NCBI GenBank assembly: GCA_016927125.1
Contig: JAFGNG010000277.1
Span: forward strand, 1-12,174
Direction: 5' to 3'
From: Planctomycetota bacterium
GTDB lineage: Bacteria > Planctomycetota > SZUA-567 > JAFGNG01
DNA length: 12,174 nucleotides
The translations under genes were made by a program, and so were the position numbers. Positions 1 through 7,012 of the stretch are shown here, piece after piece; the first letter of the stretch is position 1, and each line of letters starts with the position of its first letter. Under the pieces are notes generated by a model that saw only the letters and a list, made by a program, of their open reading frames with translations, ran no database searches and was not told the origin of the DNA.

Positions 1-55
1 AATCCCCCGGCTCCAGGAATAATTTCTATTTTCATCCCGGTTTTTCTTCACCCTA

Positions 56-84
56 TTGCCGCGGGGCTGTCACTTTGGTATAAA
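56..84 (+). promoter_or_regulatory. Predicted sigma70-type promoter for the lipoprotein gene
   Basis: TTGCCG at 56-61 and TATAAA at 79-84 are separated by exactly 17 bases. This would place the transcript start near base 91, about 24 bases before the ATG at 115. A purine-rich ribosome binding site (AGAAAGGGA, 101-109) lies just before the start. Called by consensus match only. Confidence 0.5.
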
Positions 85-114
85 ACAATTATCACAAAAA
101 AGAAAGGGATAACC

Positions 115-1176
115 ATGAACAGAATTACACCCAACCTGCGCTCATTAATGTTTAATTTTATAAAACGAAGAACCTTTTTTAAGAAAACCGACCCGCTTTG
201 GCAAGGAACTATTGTAATTTTTCCTCTTCTTGGAGGAGTTTTTTTGTCCGGCTGTTTCCTCTTCGGCTCTTCCGAACCGAAAGATTCTGAGCCACGCAAA
301 AGCTCCGCCAGGCAGCAGGCTACCCGGCAAGCAAGCGATGCGGACGCGGAAGAACTCTTCCGGAGACTGGACGCAAGATTTGACCAGATGGTGGGCCTGC
401 GGGATCAAATCGAAGTAAACCGGCAGAAAGAAGAAGAGATTCTCGCCAAGGAATTTGAAGAATTACAGCAACTGCGCAAGGAGATGGAGGCCTGGCTTGA
501 TACCCGCAGAAGCGAAGCTCCCCAGCCTCGCAAGATCTACACCCAGCGGGAATCCCGCCGCACTCCCGAGCCGGTTTTACCAGAACCTGAGGACGACAGC
601 TATATTGCCAGACTCAGTGAGCTTGATGACCCCGGAGAGATTGCGATTCAACCTTTGGACACCACTCGCGAAGCCGGGCAGCTGAGTGAGCCCGCGCCCA
701 AGGCTAATTCTGTCTCCCCGCCTCCCTTTACCAGGACTAAGAAGGTTGCACCGCGCGCGTCTACCGATAGTGGTATCACGCCGCCGCCCTTTGCCACCTC
801 CGCCAAGGCCAGTATCAAGGCACCGGCTGCATCCGCTCCCGCGGAGCCGAAGTATTTTACCCCTCCGCCAGTTCCCCTCGCGGAACCGGAGAGTGGTCTG
901 CGCGTGGTTGAAATCAAGGAAGCCCCCCTGGGGCGGATCCTGAATGTTGAGGGTAAGGGCGATCAGCAGCGGATCCTGCTTGATATTGGCAGTAATGATG
1001 GCCTGCTCAAAGGCAGCCTCGTCTCGGTCGGCGGGATTGGAGCGGAGTATGGGATCTGGCAGGTTGACACTTTGGAAAAATACTCTTGCCGCGCGCACCA
1101 TCTGCCGGGTTCGGCTAAGCGCTCCCCCACCAGCGGTACCTATGTGCATGTGGTCCGGCTGGATACTTCGAATTAG
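115..1176 (+). CDS. Putative lipoprotein: coiled coil, Pro-rich linker, C-terminal beta-type domain
   Basis: No named family recognised. The 353-residue product starts with a long basic n-region, then a hydrophobic stretch (about residues 29-46) ending in a lipobox L-S-G-C with Cys47, so it is probably a signal-peptidase-II lipoprotein. Met12 (base 148) would give a more normal signal length, but the ribosome binding site AGAAAGGGA sits before Met1. Residues about 78-130 are charged and heptad-like (coiled coil). Residues about 135-260 are rich in Pro, Ser and Ala and hold three related motifs: SPPPF (201), TPPPF (222) and TPPPV (249). Residues 268-349 form a compact domain with a V..G....ILLDIGSNDGLLKGS pattern, like small beta-barrel modules in some envelope proteins. 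The likely location is envelope-anchored and periplasm-facing. It converges on plsY with an 18-base gap. The lipoprotein call is fairly firm; the function is unknown. Confidence 0.8.
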   Translation: MNRITPNLRSLMFNFIKRRTFFKKTDPLWQGTIVIFPLLGGVFLSGCFLFGSSEPKDSEPRKSSARQQATRQASDADAEELFRRLDARFDQMVGLRDQIEVNRQKEEEILAKEFEELQQLRKEMEAWLDTRRSEAPQPRKIYTQRESRRTPEPVLPEPEDDSYIARLSELDDPGEIAIQPLDTTREAGQLSEPAPKANSVSPPPFTRTKKVAPRASTDSGITPPPFATSAKASIKAPAASAPAEPKYFTPPPVPLAEPESGLRVVEIKEAPLGRILNVEGKGDQQRILLDIGSNDGLLKGSLVSVGGIGAEYGIWQVDTLEKYSCRAHHLPGSAKRSPTSGTYVHVVRLDTSN

Positions 1177-1194
1177 GTTATTTTGCAGTAATCC

Positions 1195-1860
1195 TCAAGC
1201 CTGGCTCTCTTCTGCCGCAGGAGCCTTCTGCGGGGGGTCAGCTTTCTTCCCGAGCTTATTCTCCGTACCCAGCCAGAGGCGGCGGTAGTTGCTGCGGTGG
1301 CGGACAACGACCAGCACCAAAATCAGCCAGACCAGCAGGGTCACCGGCAAGGCTTCGCCATAAGGGCTTTTCTCAAAAAAATTGTGCGTGGTAACAACGG
1401 CAATCGCGGCGCAGGTGGAGGAGAGACTGACATAGCGGGTCAGGCTCACCATCAGGAAGAATACCACCAACCCCACGCCGGTGGCTTGCGGCAGTAATCC
1501 CAGGAGCGCGCCCGCGCTGGTCGCCACGCCTTTGCCGCCCTTGAACTTCAAGTAAATGGGAAAATTGTGCCCGGCAATCGCCGCCAGTGCGGTCAAGGCC
1601 AGCACGGTGTTGGCGGCGGTGGCGGTAGAATCAGCAAGGAAGAGGGGCGCAATCCAGGCGACCGGTGCGTAGCCCTTCAGGATATCCAGAATAAGCGCGG
1701 GAACGCCAAACTTGGCGCCGCAGATCCGCAGGGTATTGGTCGCGCCGATATTCCCGCTGCCCTGCTTGCGGATATCCTCCCCGGCGATAAATCCCAGCAA
1801 GAGGCCAAAGGGAATCGCACCCAGGAAGTAAGCAATCATGATAGGAAGTATAGTCTGCAT
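1195..1860 (-). CDS. plsY: Glycerol-3-phosphate acyltransferase PlsY
   Basis: Integral membrane enzyme of phospholipid synthesis. It moves the acyl group from acyl-phosphate (made by PlsX) to glycerol-3-phosphate, giving lysophosphatidic acid. The 221-residue length fits the family, with a slightly long C-terminus. All three family motifs are visible: SGNIGATN (residues 35-42), GHNFPIYLKFKGGKGVAT in the central loop, and HRSNYRRLWLGTENKLG near the end. About five hydrophobic segments surround them. The ATG is preceded by AAGGAAG at a good distance. The last roughly 20 residues are a polar Lys/Pro/Ala/Glu tail outside the conserved core. It is the last gene of a minus-strand block, 67 bases after the DUF2339 gene with no hairpin between, so co-transcription is possible. 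A weak promoter-like pair (TTGATG, 16 bases, TAAGAT) also lies in that gap. Confidence 0.96.
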   Translation of the reverse strand: MQTILPIMIAYFLGAIPFGLLLGFIAGEDIRKQGSGNIGATNTLRICGAKFGVPALILDILKGYAPVAWIAPLFLADSTATAANTVLALTALAAIAGHNFPIYLKFKGGKGVATSAGALLGLLPQATGVGLVVFFLMVSLTRYVSLSSTCAAIAVVTTHNFFEKSPYGEALPVTLLVWLILVLVVVRHRSNYRRLWLGTENKLGKKADPPQKAPAAEESQA

Positions 1861-1927
1861 CTGGCTTCCTTAGAGTCAGTTTAAAATCGTGTAAATCTTA
1901 CTATATCCAGGTTTTTCATCAACTTTA

Positions 1928-4366
1928 TTATTCATTATTTTGAGGGTCTTCTTCACCTGGCTTGGTTGATTTTTCAACAGTGGCAATCAGTATCTTACCA
2001 AACTTATGATAGAGATAAGAAGTAGCGATCATCAACACCCCCACCACAACAAAGGAAATAACTCGCAGGATGTCTTTCACTTTCGACATATCTACAAACA
2101 ACAGCTTCAAGGCAGCAACCCCCAAAAGTACGAGGCCGACATGGCGAAGTGCGGCTAGGTTACGCCAGAATCCGATGATCAATAAGCCGACAGCATATAA
2201 CCCCCAAACCACCGTCATAGACATCTGTTCGACCATCTTGGGATTGGCGGATTTCAGTTTATAGGCGACATAGGGGGGTACTTCCAGGCTTAATAATACC
2301 AGCAGGAAAAATATCCCGCCTCCATAAAGAACCTTTCGCAAGGTCTGGCGTTGAGCTGCCTTGGGTATTGCTGTTTTCTGAATTACTATTGCGTGAATAA
2401 ACAAGGTCAAAACAAAGGCAAGCCCGGTTGCAAAGCGAAGGTTTAAAAACAGGGTCTGGGGAGCCCCCATTTTATATCCCATAACCTGGGAGCATAATAA
2501 TCCGGCAGCAATCAGGGTAATCAATCCTACCAGCCAACTCTCCATCAGCCGGGCCCGGCGGCCGGCAAAGAGATAACCAAAAGAGCCGAGCATCCATAGC
2601 CCGGTAACACTGCAATCAGCAATAAACTTATGATACCGTGGCGGCATCCGTTTCTGACTGACACCATTTTGCACACTGGCAAACGCCTCCTCTACACAAG
2701 TCTTCACCCAGGAATAGAGATCATGATGCATCAAACAGAGCGCGAGGATCTCGCTGCCAAAGGCAAACCCCAGCTTTATGACTCTGTCCATCGGTGTGGC
2801 TTTAGCCCTGCAAAGGTGATGAATCAGGGCAAAAACCCCCATGGCAAGCGGGATCATAATTGCGGTGATGAATTCTTTATTGTTGAAGGCAATATATGCC
2901 GCCTGATGCTCGGGCCAATGGTACAAGCAGAGTCTGAAGATGGTCAGCACCATGATAAGAGCTGCGAAAAACCGTACTGGCTTGTAGGTAAAGCAGTAAC
3001 CCAGGTAAAGCAGTACCGGCCCTTCAATAGCCCAGGCCAGCAGGATCCCGTTCGCCTTCAAATGCAGCGGGATGGAGATAGTTACAAAAGCAACTGCCAG
3101 GGCGATAGAACTGAAAATCGAGCGCACATCCTCCGGTAGCCGATAGCGGAAGATAATTCCCAGTAGCAGATAGATCGCTGCCAGGCTCAAAGCGATATAA
3201 CCGAGAACAGACTGGTGATCCCGGTATAGCAGATACCAAGCGAAGGAAAAGACATAGATCGCGTTCACCAGCTGGAAACAAAATCTCTCCACCACCACTT
3301 CCAGCTTATGGACCAGGTGGTAGAGGAAGGGCAGGATTAAATACACCAGGAAAAATCCTCCCAGCCATAACAGCGCTGGACGCAATTGGCTCTGAGTGTA
3401 AAACTTATGAAACCAGCCATAATAGAGAAGATAGGTACCGGTGATGATGATGCTGTCCAGGCTCCACCATCTCCGGAAGGCTGCCGCGCCCAAGACTCCA
3501 AGGTTAAGGATTAACAGGTAGGTAAAGAGCGCGTCTCGGGTATTCACTCCGGTCGACACCAGGATCGGGGTTGCCAGCCCGCCCAATACCGCAATGATTG
3601 CAATTGGCAAGGCGTTGTAAATAACTGCCAGGGACATTCCCGCAATAGTGACCAAAGCCATAAAAATAAACGCGGTGGTCTTCTCCAGGACCGGCGGGTC
3701 ATAGAGGGAAGAAGAGGCCGCTGTGAAGGTTACATAAAGAACAGCCATCCCCAGCCCGATCAGCCCCTGTCCCAGAGCGGTCATGTTTTTAGCATAGAAG
3801 TAATTTCCGGCCAAAGCGACGGCAATCCCCAAAATTGCGCAAATCACAACCTGGGTAGATGGTCCGATGAGATTATTGTCAAACGCATACTTAAGAAAGA
3901 AAGCAGCGCTGAAAAACAGGATTGCCACCCCCAGCCAGGTCATCCAACGCTTGCCCACTATCGCTTCAAAAGTATCCTGTGGGGATTTTTTCTCTGTCTT
4001 TGCAGGAGATGGCACTTTGTACTTGGGCCTTGCTTGCTTGGCTTGCGGAGTTTCTGCAATCTCCTCGAAAGCCAGGGGAGGCTCGGGTGACGAGGATTCC
4101 GGAATGGGAAAAGGTTTCGCGGAGGGTTCTGGTTCAGGTTCATCCTTTAACGCTGGGGCTTGCACCACCGGTTTGCCGGGAGGTGAAATGCCTATCTTGT
4201 CTTCGAGCCGCTCCAACCTCGATCCCAGCTTTGAGATCTTGATCTGGAAGCTTTTAAATTCCGATAATAATTTACTATAGTTGACCAGTGCCACCACTCC
4301 GCAGATTGCTCCGATCAATACAACCACCAAAACTGCGATGATCATGCTCACAATTAAAGCTTCCAT
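1928..4366 (-). CDS. DUF2339 family multi-pass membrane protein
   Basis: An 812-residue polytopic inner-membrane protein of the DUF2339 family, whose biochemical role is unknown. It starts with one membrane helix (residues about 5-28), then a short coiled coil (about 31-58) and a Pro/Glu-rich linker (about 60-130). The family signature follows: GKRWMTWLGVAILFFSAAFFLKY (split here as GKRWMTWLGVAI and LFFSAAFFLKYAFDN, about 138-164). The rest is about 20 or more hydrophobic segments up to a short charged C-terminus. The length and the N-terminal helix, coiled coil and linker are typical of the family. The start codon is supported by a GGAAGGGG ribosome binding site 5 bases upstream and a good promoter at 4465-4493. 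It lies between the pseudouridine synthase gene and plsY, all on the minus strand. The family call is firm. Confidence 0.92.
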   Translation of the reverse strand: MEALIVSMIIAVLVVVLIGAICGVVALVNYSKLLSEFKSFQIKISKLGSRLERLEDKIGISPPGKPVVQAPALKDEPEPEPSAKPFPIPESSSPEPPLAFEEIAETPQAKQARPKYKVPSPAKTEKKSPQDTFEAIVGKRWMTWLGVAILFFSAAFFLKYAFDNNLIGPSTQVVICAILGIAVALAGNYFYAKNMTALGQGLIGLGMAVLYVTFTAASSSLYDPPVLEKTTAFIFMALVTIAGMSLAVIYNALPIAIIAVLGGLATPILVSTGVNTRDALFTYLLILNLGVLGAAAFRRWWSLDSIIITGTYLLYYGWFHKFYTQSQLRPALLWLGGFFLVYLILPFLYHLVHKLEVVVERFCFQLVNAIYVFSFAWYLLYRDHQSVLGYIALSLAAIYLLLGIIFRYRLPEDVRSIFSSIALAVAFVTISIPLHLKANGILLAWAIEGPVLLYLGYCFTYKPVRFFAALIMVLTIFRLCLYHWPEHQAAYIAFNNKEFITAIMIPLAMGVFALIHHLCRAKATPMDRVIKLGFAFGSEILALCLMHHDLYSWVKTCVEEAFASVQNGVSQKRMPPRYHKFIADCSVTGLWMLGSFGYLFAGRRARLMESWLVGLITLIAAGLLCSQVMGYKMGAPQTLFLNLRFATGLAFVLTLFIHAIVIQKTAIPKAAQRQTLRKVLYGGGIFFLLVLLSLEVPPYVAYKLKSANPKMVEQMSMTVVWGLYAVGLLIIGFWRNLAALRHVGLVLLGVAALKLLFVDMSKVKDILRVISFVVVGVLMIATSYLYHKFGKILIATVEKSTKPGEEDPQNNE

Positions 4367-4464
4367 ATCCGCCCCTTCCGGGAAAGAGTCGCTGCAACTG
4401 AATAAGAAATCTAATTAAATGCCTGTGACCCGTCTTAAGGTCTATTTTACGGATGATTAGTTGA

Positions 4465-4493
4465 AGTATCTGGTTATGATTACCAGCTGTCAA
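4465..4493 (-). promoter_or_regulatory. Predicted sigma70-type promoter for the DUF2339 gene
   Basis: On the minus strand, a perfect TTGACA (4488-4493) is followed after 17 bases by GATACT (4465-4470, 4 of 6 matches). It lies in the 155-base gap after the pseudouridine synthase stop, about 100 bases before the DUF2339 ATG. It would let DUF2339 and plsY be transcribed apart from the upstream gene. Best promoter match in the window. Confidence 0.55.
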
Positions 4494-4521
4494 GGCAGAG
4501 GTCAACCTGGGAGGTGTTGGC

Positions 4522-5565
4522 TTATGCCTGCTGGTTGTTCCGCCCATCATTCTCCAGTAAAAAGCTTTCCAACGGCCAACCCTTGCGCAGGGCGGTGAGG
4601 CAACCGTCAAAGTCAGGCGGTGGCGGCGCGGTGAAGTGGATCTCCTCCCTGGTGATGGGATGGATAATATCCAAGGTCTCGGCGTGCAGCGCGAAGCGTT
4701 CGAGCTGCCCGGACTCACCTTCCGGTGATTCCCAGCTCATCCCGTGGTTATCTCCGTAGAGATGATCCGCGACTAAGGGATGGCCAATACTTTTCAGGTG
4801 CACGCGAATCTGGTGCTGCCGCCCGGTCTTGGGAGCGACCCGCACCAGGGTAAATTTAGAATTCTCCCCGTCCACACGCGCTTGGAACCTCTCCAGCGCC
4901 CAGTAACAGGTTTGGCTGGCCTTGCCTTCCACGTCATTACGCACGTCCTGGATAACGCGGTTGGTACTATTCAGCTTCGGGCCAAGGGGCTGGTCGATCT
5001 CGCCTTGCTCAAGTTTGAGGTTGCCGAGGACAAGGGCGAGGTAGGTCTTGGTGACAGTGCGGTTTTCAAACTGCAACTGTAAATCACGCTTGGCGCAGAT
5101 ATCCTTCGAGACCAGCACTACCCCGCTGGTAAAACGGTCGATCCGGTTGACGAGTGAGAGTTCTTTCTCAAGAGGGAGGATCTCCTTGTATTTCCAGTAG
5201 AGCGCGTTCATCAGGGTGTTATGGCGGTGGAGCGCGACCGGGTGAACCACCAGGCCGGGCTGCTTGTTCACCGCCAGCAGGTATTCGTCTTCATAAATAA
5301 TCTCGACCGGAATCTGGCGGCCGATATCCTCCTCGCCGGAGGGGACGGCACACTTTAATAGAATAATATCCCCGGTGCGCACCCGCCAGTTATGCGGCTT
5401 GATTTCGCCATTAACCGTAATTCGCTTGTTATTATTATAACGCTGGATGCGGGTACGGCTGATGGTTGGCACCACCGCGTTGACATAGCGATCCAGCCGT
5501 AAGCCATCATAGGTTTCATCTACCCGGTATTCGAGATTAAAAGGTTTTGAGGGATCTATTGCCAT
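4522..5565 (-). CDS. RluA-family RNA pseudouridine synthase
   Basis: Converts specific uridines in rRNA or tRNA to pseudouridine; the target base cannot be told from sequence. The 347-residue protein has an N-terminal S4 RNA-binding domain (residues about 20-70, including GLRLDRYVNAVVP and ITVNGEIK). The RluA catalytic domain follows (about 87-315). The catalytic Asp is Asp143 in VNRIDRFTSG; the family usually has HRLDR.TSG here, so Asn replaces His just before Arg141. Other family elements are TKTYLALV (Tyr175), TGRQHQIRVHL (about 247-257) and GHPLVADHLYG. The RluD/RluC-like layout with S4 is clear, but assignment to one paralogue is not. The start ATG has GGGAG about 11 bases upstream, slightly far. 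It heads the minus-strand block and is divergent from ispF. Confidence 0.93.
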   Translation of the reverse strand: MAIDPSKPFNLEYRVDETYDGLRLDRYVNAVVPTISRTRIQRYNNNKRITVNGEIKPHNWRVRTGDIILLKCAVPSGEEDIGRQIPVEIIYEDEYLLAVNKQPGLVVHPVALHRHNTLMNALYWKYKEILPLEKELSLVNRIDRFTSGVVLVSKDICAKRDLQLQFENRTVTKTYLALVLGNLKLEQGEIDQPLGPKLNSTNRVIQDVRNDVEGKASQTCYWALERFQARVDGENSKFTLVRVAPKTGRQHQIRVHLKSIGHPLVADHLYGDNHGMSWESPEGESGQLERFALHAETLDIIHPITREEIHFTAPPPPDFDGCLTALRKGWPLESFLLENDGRNNQQA

Positions 5566-5614
5566 GAATTCATTTTCTCCCGCTTAATCTTTTTCCAGAA
5601 ATTATTAAGGCTCT

Positions 5615-5643
5615 GGTATACCGCACTAGTGGAAGAAATGCAA
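5615..5643 (-). promoter_or_regulatory. Possible promoter for the pseudouridine synthase gene
   Basis: On the minus strand, TTGCAT (5638-5643), a 17-base spacer and TATACC (5615-5620) lie about 50 bases before the start codon at 5565. The match is moderate (3 of 6 and 4 of 6), but the position and spacing are right. It lies back to back with the ispF promoter. Confidence 0.35.
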
Positions 5644-5669
5644 GCTTTGGGCGAAGCGAGCGCTTTTTT

Positions 5670-5698
5670 CTGGCATGGGGAGAGGAAACTAGTATATT
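5670..5698 (+). promoter_or_regulatory. Predicted promoter for ispF
   Basis: CTGGCA (5670-5675, 4 of 6), a 17-base spacer and TATATT (5693-5698, 5 of 6) lie about 52 bases before the ispF ATG. Transcription would start near 5705. The site is in the 185-base divergent gap with the pseudouridine synthase gene. Confidence 0.45.
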
Positions 5699-5750
5699 CT
5701 TGTTCTGGAAGTCATAGTTCAGAGAATATTTCTTCAATCTGGAATAAAAC

Positions 5751-6230
5751 ATGGATTATCGAATTGGCTACGGCAGTGATCTCCATAGGCTTTCCGATGG
5801 TAAGAAGTTAACCGTCGGGGGGATAGCTATCCCGAGCGCCCTTGGCTGCGTGGCCCATTCAGATGGCGATGTGCTCCTCCACGCGCTTACCGATGCCATC
5901 CTTGGCGCCCTTGGCGAAGGTGATATCGGCGAACTCTTTCCGGATACCGATCCCAGGAATGCTGGGCGTGATTCTGCTGATTTCGTGCGCGAAGCTGTCA
6001 GGCGCATGCAAACTGTGGGTTTCGAGATCAATAACCTCGACACCATTATCAATGCTGAGGCCCCGAAGTTTTCGCCTTACAAGCCTGCTATCCGCGACTC
6101 TCTCGCCACTCTCTGCGGCTGTGATCCCAGCCAGGTTAATATCAAGGCCAAGACCGCCGAAGGGGTAGGCCCAATCGGGCGGGGCGAAACTATCAGCGCC
6201 GAAGTGACAGTATTATTAAAGAGGGTTTAG
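5751..6230 (+). CDS. ispF: 2-C-methyl-D-erythritol 2,4-cyclodiphosphate synthase IspF
   Basis: Cytoplasmic enzyme of the MEP isoprenoid pathway. It cyclises CDP-methylerythritol 2-phosphate to methylerythritol 2,4-cyclodiphosphate with release of CMP. The 159 residues match the family exactly. The metal ligands are visible: Asp10 and His12 in GYGSDLH, and His44 in the HSDGDVLLHA segment (36-45). GDIGELFPDTDP (57-68), the KAKTAEGVGPIGRGE stretch (132-146) and an intact C-terminus complete the fold. Nothing is missing. The ribosome binding site before ATG 5751 is weak (TGGA only). IspD, often next to or fused with IspF, is not in this window. The next gene starts 2 bases after the stop, so they probably form an operon. 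Confidence 0.97.
   Translation: MDYRIGYGSDLHRLSDGKKLTVGGIAIPSALGCVAHSDGDVLLHALTDAILGALGEGDIGELFPDTDPRNAGRDSADFVREAVRRMQTVGFEINNLDTIINAEAPKFSPYKPAIRDSLATLCGCDPSQVNIKAKTAEGVGPIGRGETISAEVTVLLKRV
6218..6225 (+). promoter_or_regulatory. Ribosome binding site for the TTG start at 6233
   Basis: AAAGAGGG lies inside the last codons of ispF, 7 bases before a TTG. It decides the start of the downstream gene, because the next in-frame Met codon comes only at residue 102, after the membrane helix. Confidence 0.6.
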
Positions 6231-6232
6231 TC

Positions 6233-6715
6233 TTGGATGATTACCCCGCCGATAGCATAATTGACACGCGTACCCCCGAGCCTTACCCAGAGAGTGATGA
6301 AGTCTCCCCCACCCCAGGCAAGTCCCTGCGCAGGTATCCGCCCAACCGGGGTTCCCGCTGGCTGCCCGCGTTCTTCCCATTACTCTTAATCTCCGTAGTC
6401 TTTCTGCTGATTGTCTTCTGGCCCTTGCTGTGCGCGAAACAACTTCACCAGCAACTGCTCAGCACTGACCCGGTCGCATCTCAGGCCGCCCGGGAGGAGT
6501 TGATCCGCCGCGGGGGCCGCTGGGTATATGCTGAAATGATTAATGAACTTTGCTATGGCGAGGAGCAAGGGCGCCTGCAAGCCATTCAAATCCTCGGCGA
6601 ACTCGGTAATCACAAGGCCTTGAAGGCCCTGGCGTTTATCGCGGAGGATCCCGATGAGCCAGCCATCCTGAGAGCCGCCGCCCGGGAAGCAATCGTAAAC
6701 ATTAAACTGCAATAA
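6233..6715 (+). CDS. Single-pass membrane protein with HEAT-like repeats
   Basis: 160 residues. The start is a TTG 2 bases after the ispF stop, backed by AAAGAGGG. The N-terminal tail (1-43) is acidic and Pro-rich, then turns basic (KSLRRYPPNRGSR) just before a membrane helix at about 44-67. This charge pattern suggests the N-terminus is inside and the C-terminus outside. Residues about 79-156 form short paired helices with HEAT-repeat character: SQAAREELIRRGG, then LQAIQILGELGNHKALKALAFIAEDPD, then LRAAAREAIVNI. Small HEAT-repeat modules are usually protein-binding. No catalytic motif is seen. Tight coupling to ispF suggests co-expression and does not show a role in isoprenoid synthesis. The gene is followed by strong hairpins. 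Coding status is likely; the function is unknown. Confidence 0.78.
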   Translation: MDDYPADSIIDTRTPEPYPESDEVSPTPGKSLRRYPPNRGSRWLPAFFPLLLISVVFLLIVFWPLLCAKQLHQQLLSTDPVASQAAREELIRRGGRWVYAEMINELCYGEEQGRLQAIQILGELGNHKALKALAFIAEDPDEPAILRAAAREAIVNIKLQ

Positions 6716-6840
6716 TCCTCCTGATACTATCGCTGTAATCTCTGCTGGAATCATCCCGCTTGCTCTAATCTATACTTTTTTGAAAAAACTTTCTGGAAAT
6801 GTTGAAGTCAGTCCGGCCTTTGAGACGATAGGATTATACG

Positions 6841-6855
6841 TGGCGATTATCGCCA
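6841..6855. repeat. Short perfect hairpin
   Basis: TGGCGA (6841-6846) pairs with TCGCCA (6850-6855) around the loop TTA. The flanking GGAT (from 6832) and ATCC add a possible outer pairing. It is the first in the row of four hairpins; no T-run follows. Confidence 0.5.
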
Positions 6856-6874
6856 ATCCCTAAAACCGGCCCCT

Positions 6875-6900
6875 AAGCGAACGCCCCCAAGTTCGCTTCT
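6875..6900 (+). terminator. Hairpin, probable terminator after the ispF operon
   Basis: AAGCGAAC (6875-6882) and GTTCGCTT (6891-6898) form a perfect 8-pair stem with an 8-base loop. The stem ends in CTTCTTC rather than a long T-run, so this is a moderate rho-independent candidate. Being symmetric, it could also act on the minus strand. Confidence 0.45.
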
Positions 6901-6908
6901 TCAGTACG

Positions 6909-6948
6909 GCCCGGGGGATCCCCCAGTCCCCCGGGCTTCCCTTCTTTT
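6909..6948 (+). terminator. Strong GC hairpin followed by a T-rich tail
   Basis: GCCCGGGGGA (6909-6918) and TCCCCCGGGC (6927-6936) form a perfect 10-pair stem with the loop TCCCCCAG. TTCCCTTCTTTT follows. This is the most terminator-like structure in the window for plus-strand transcription, about 195 bases after the HEAT-repeat gene. The inner GGGGGATCCCCC palindrome offers an alternative fold. Confidence 0.6.
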
Positions 6949-6960
6949 ATAGCCTTTTAA

Positions 6961-6980
6961 TATAATCTGTGCGGATTATA
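6961..6980. repeat. AT-rich perfect hairpin
   Basis: TATAATC (6961-6967) pairs with GATTATA (6974-6980) around TGTGCG. It lies 32 bases past the end of the minus-strand regulator gene, so it is the first structure met by transcription from that side. It could be a weak terminator element or a protein site. Confidence 0.4.
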
Positions 6981-7012
6981 GAATTGGCTCTTCGAGGCAG
7001 GTTCGCGCAGGG

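Larger units (their letters stand above)
6716..7012. other. Convergent intergenic stretch rich in hairpins
   Basis: 297 bases between two genes that point at each other. No credible gene is seen in it. The right half holds four consecutive perfect inverted repeats (6841-6855, 6875-6898, 6909-6936, 6961-6980). These can act as terminators for transcription from both sides. The left part (6716-6840) is plain apart from TTTTTTGAAAAAA at 6776-6788. Confidence 0.7.

Noticed and set aside
577..1149. 190-codon open frame antisense to the lipoprotein gene
   Set aside because: The product is Arg/Gly-rich low complexity and mirrors the Pro-rich linker on the other strand. The plus-strand frame has a signal peptide, lipobox, ribosome binding site and promoter.
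4275..4718. 147-codon minus-strand frame bridging the pseudouridine synthase end and the DUF2339 start
   Set aside because: It overlaps two confident genes in another frame and its product is low-complexity Ser/Arg/Pro. The gap itself holds a good promoter instead.
5655..5670. AAGC-GAGC-GCTT followed by six T in the spacer before ispF, resembling a terminator
   Set aside because: The stem is only 4 pairs and it sits between two divergent starts, where no transcript would need to end. It overlaps the predicted ispF promoter.
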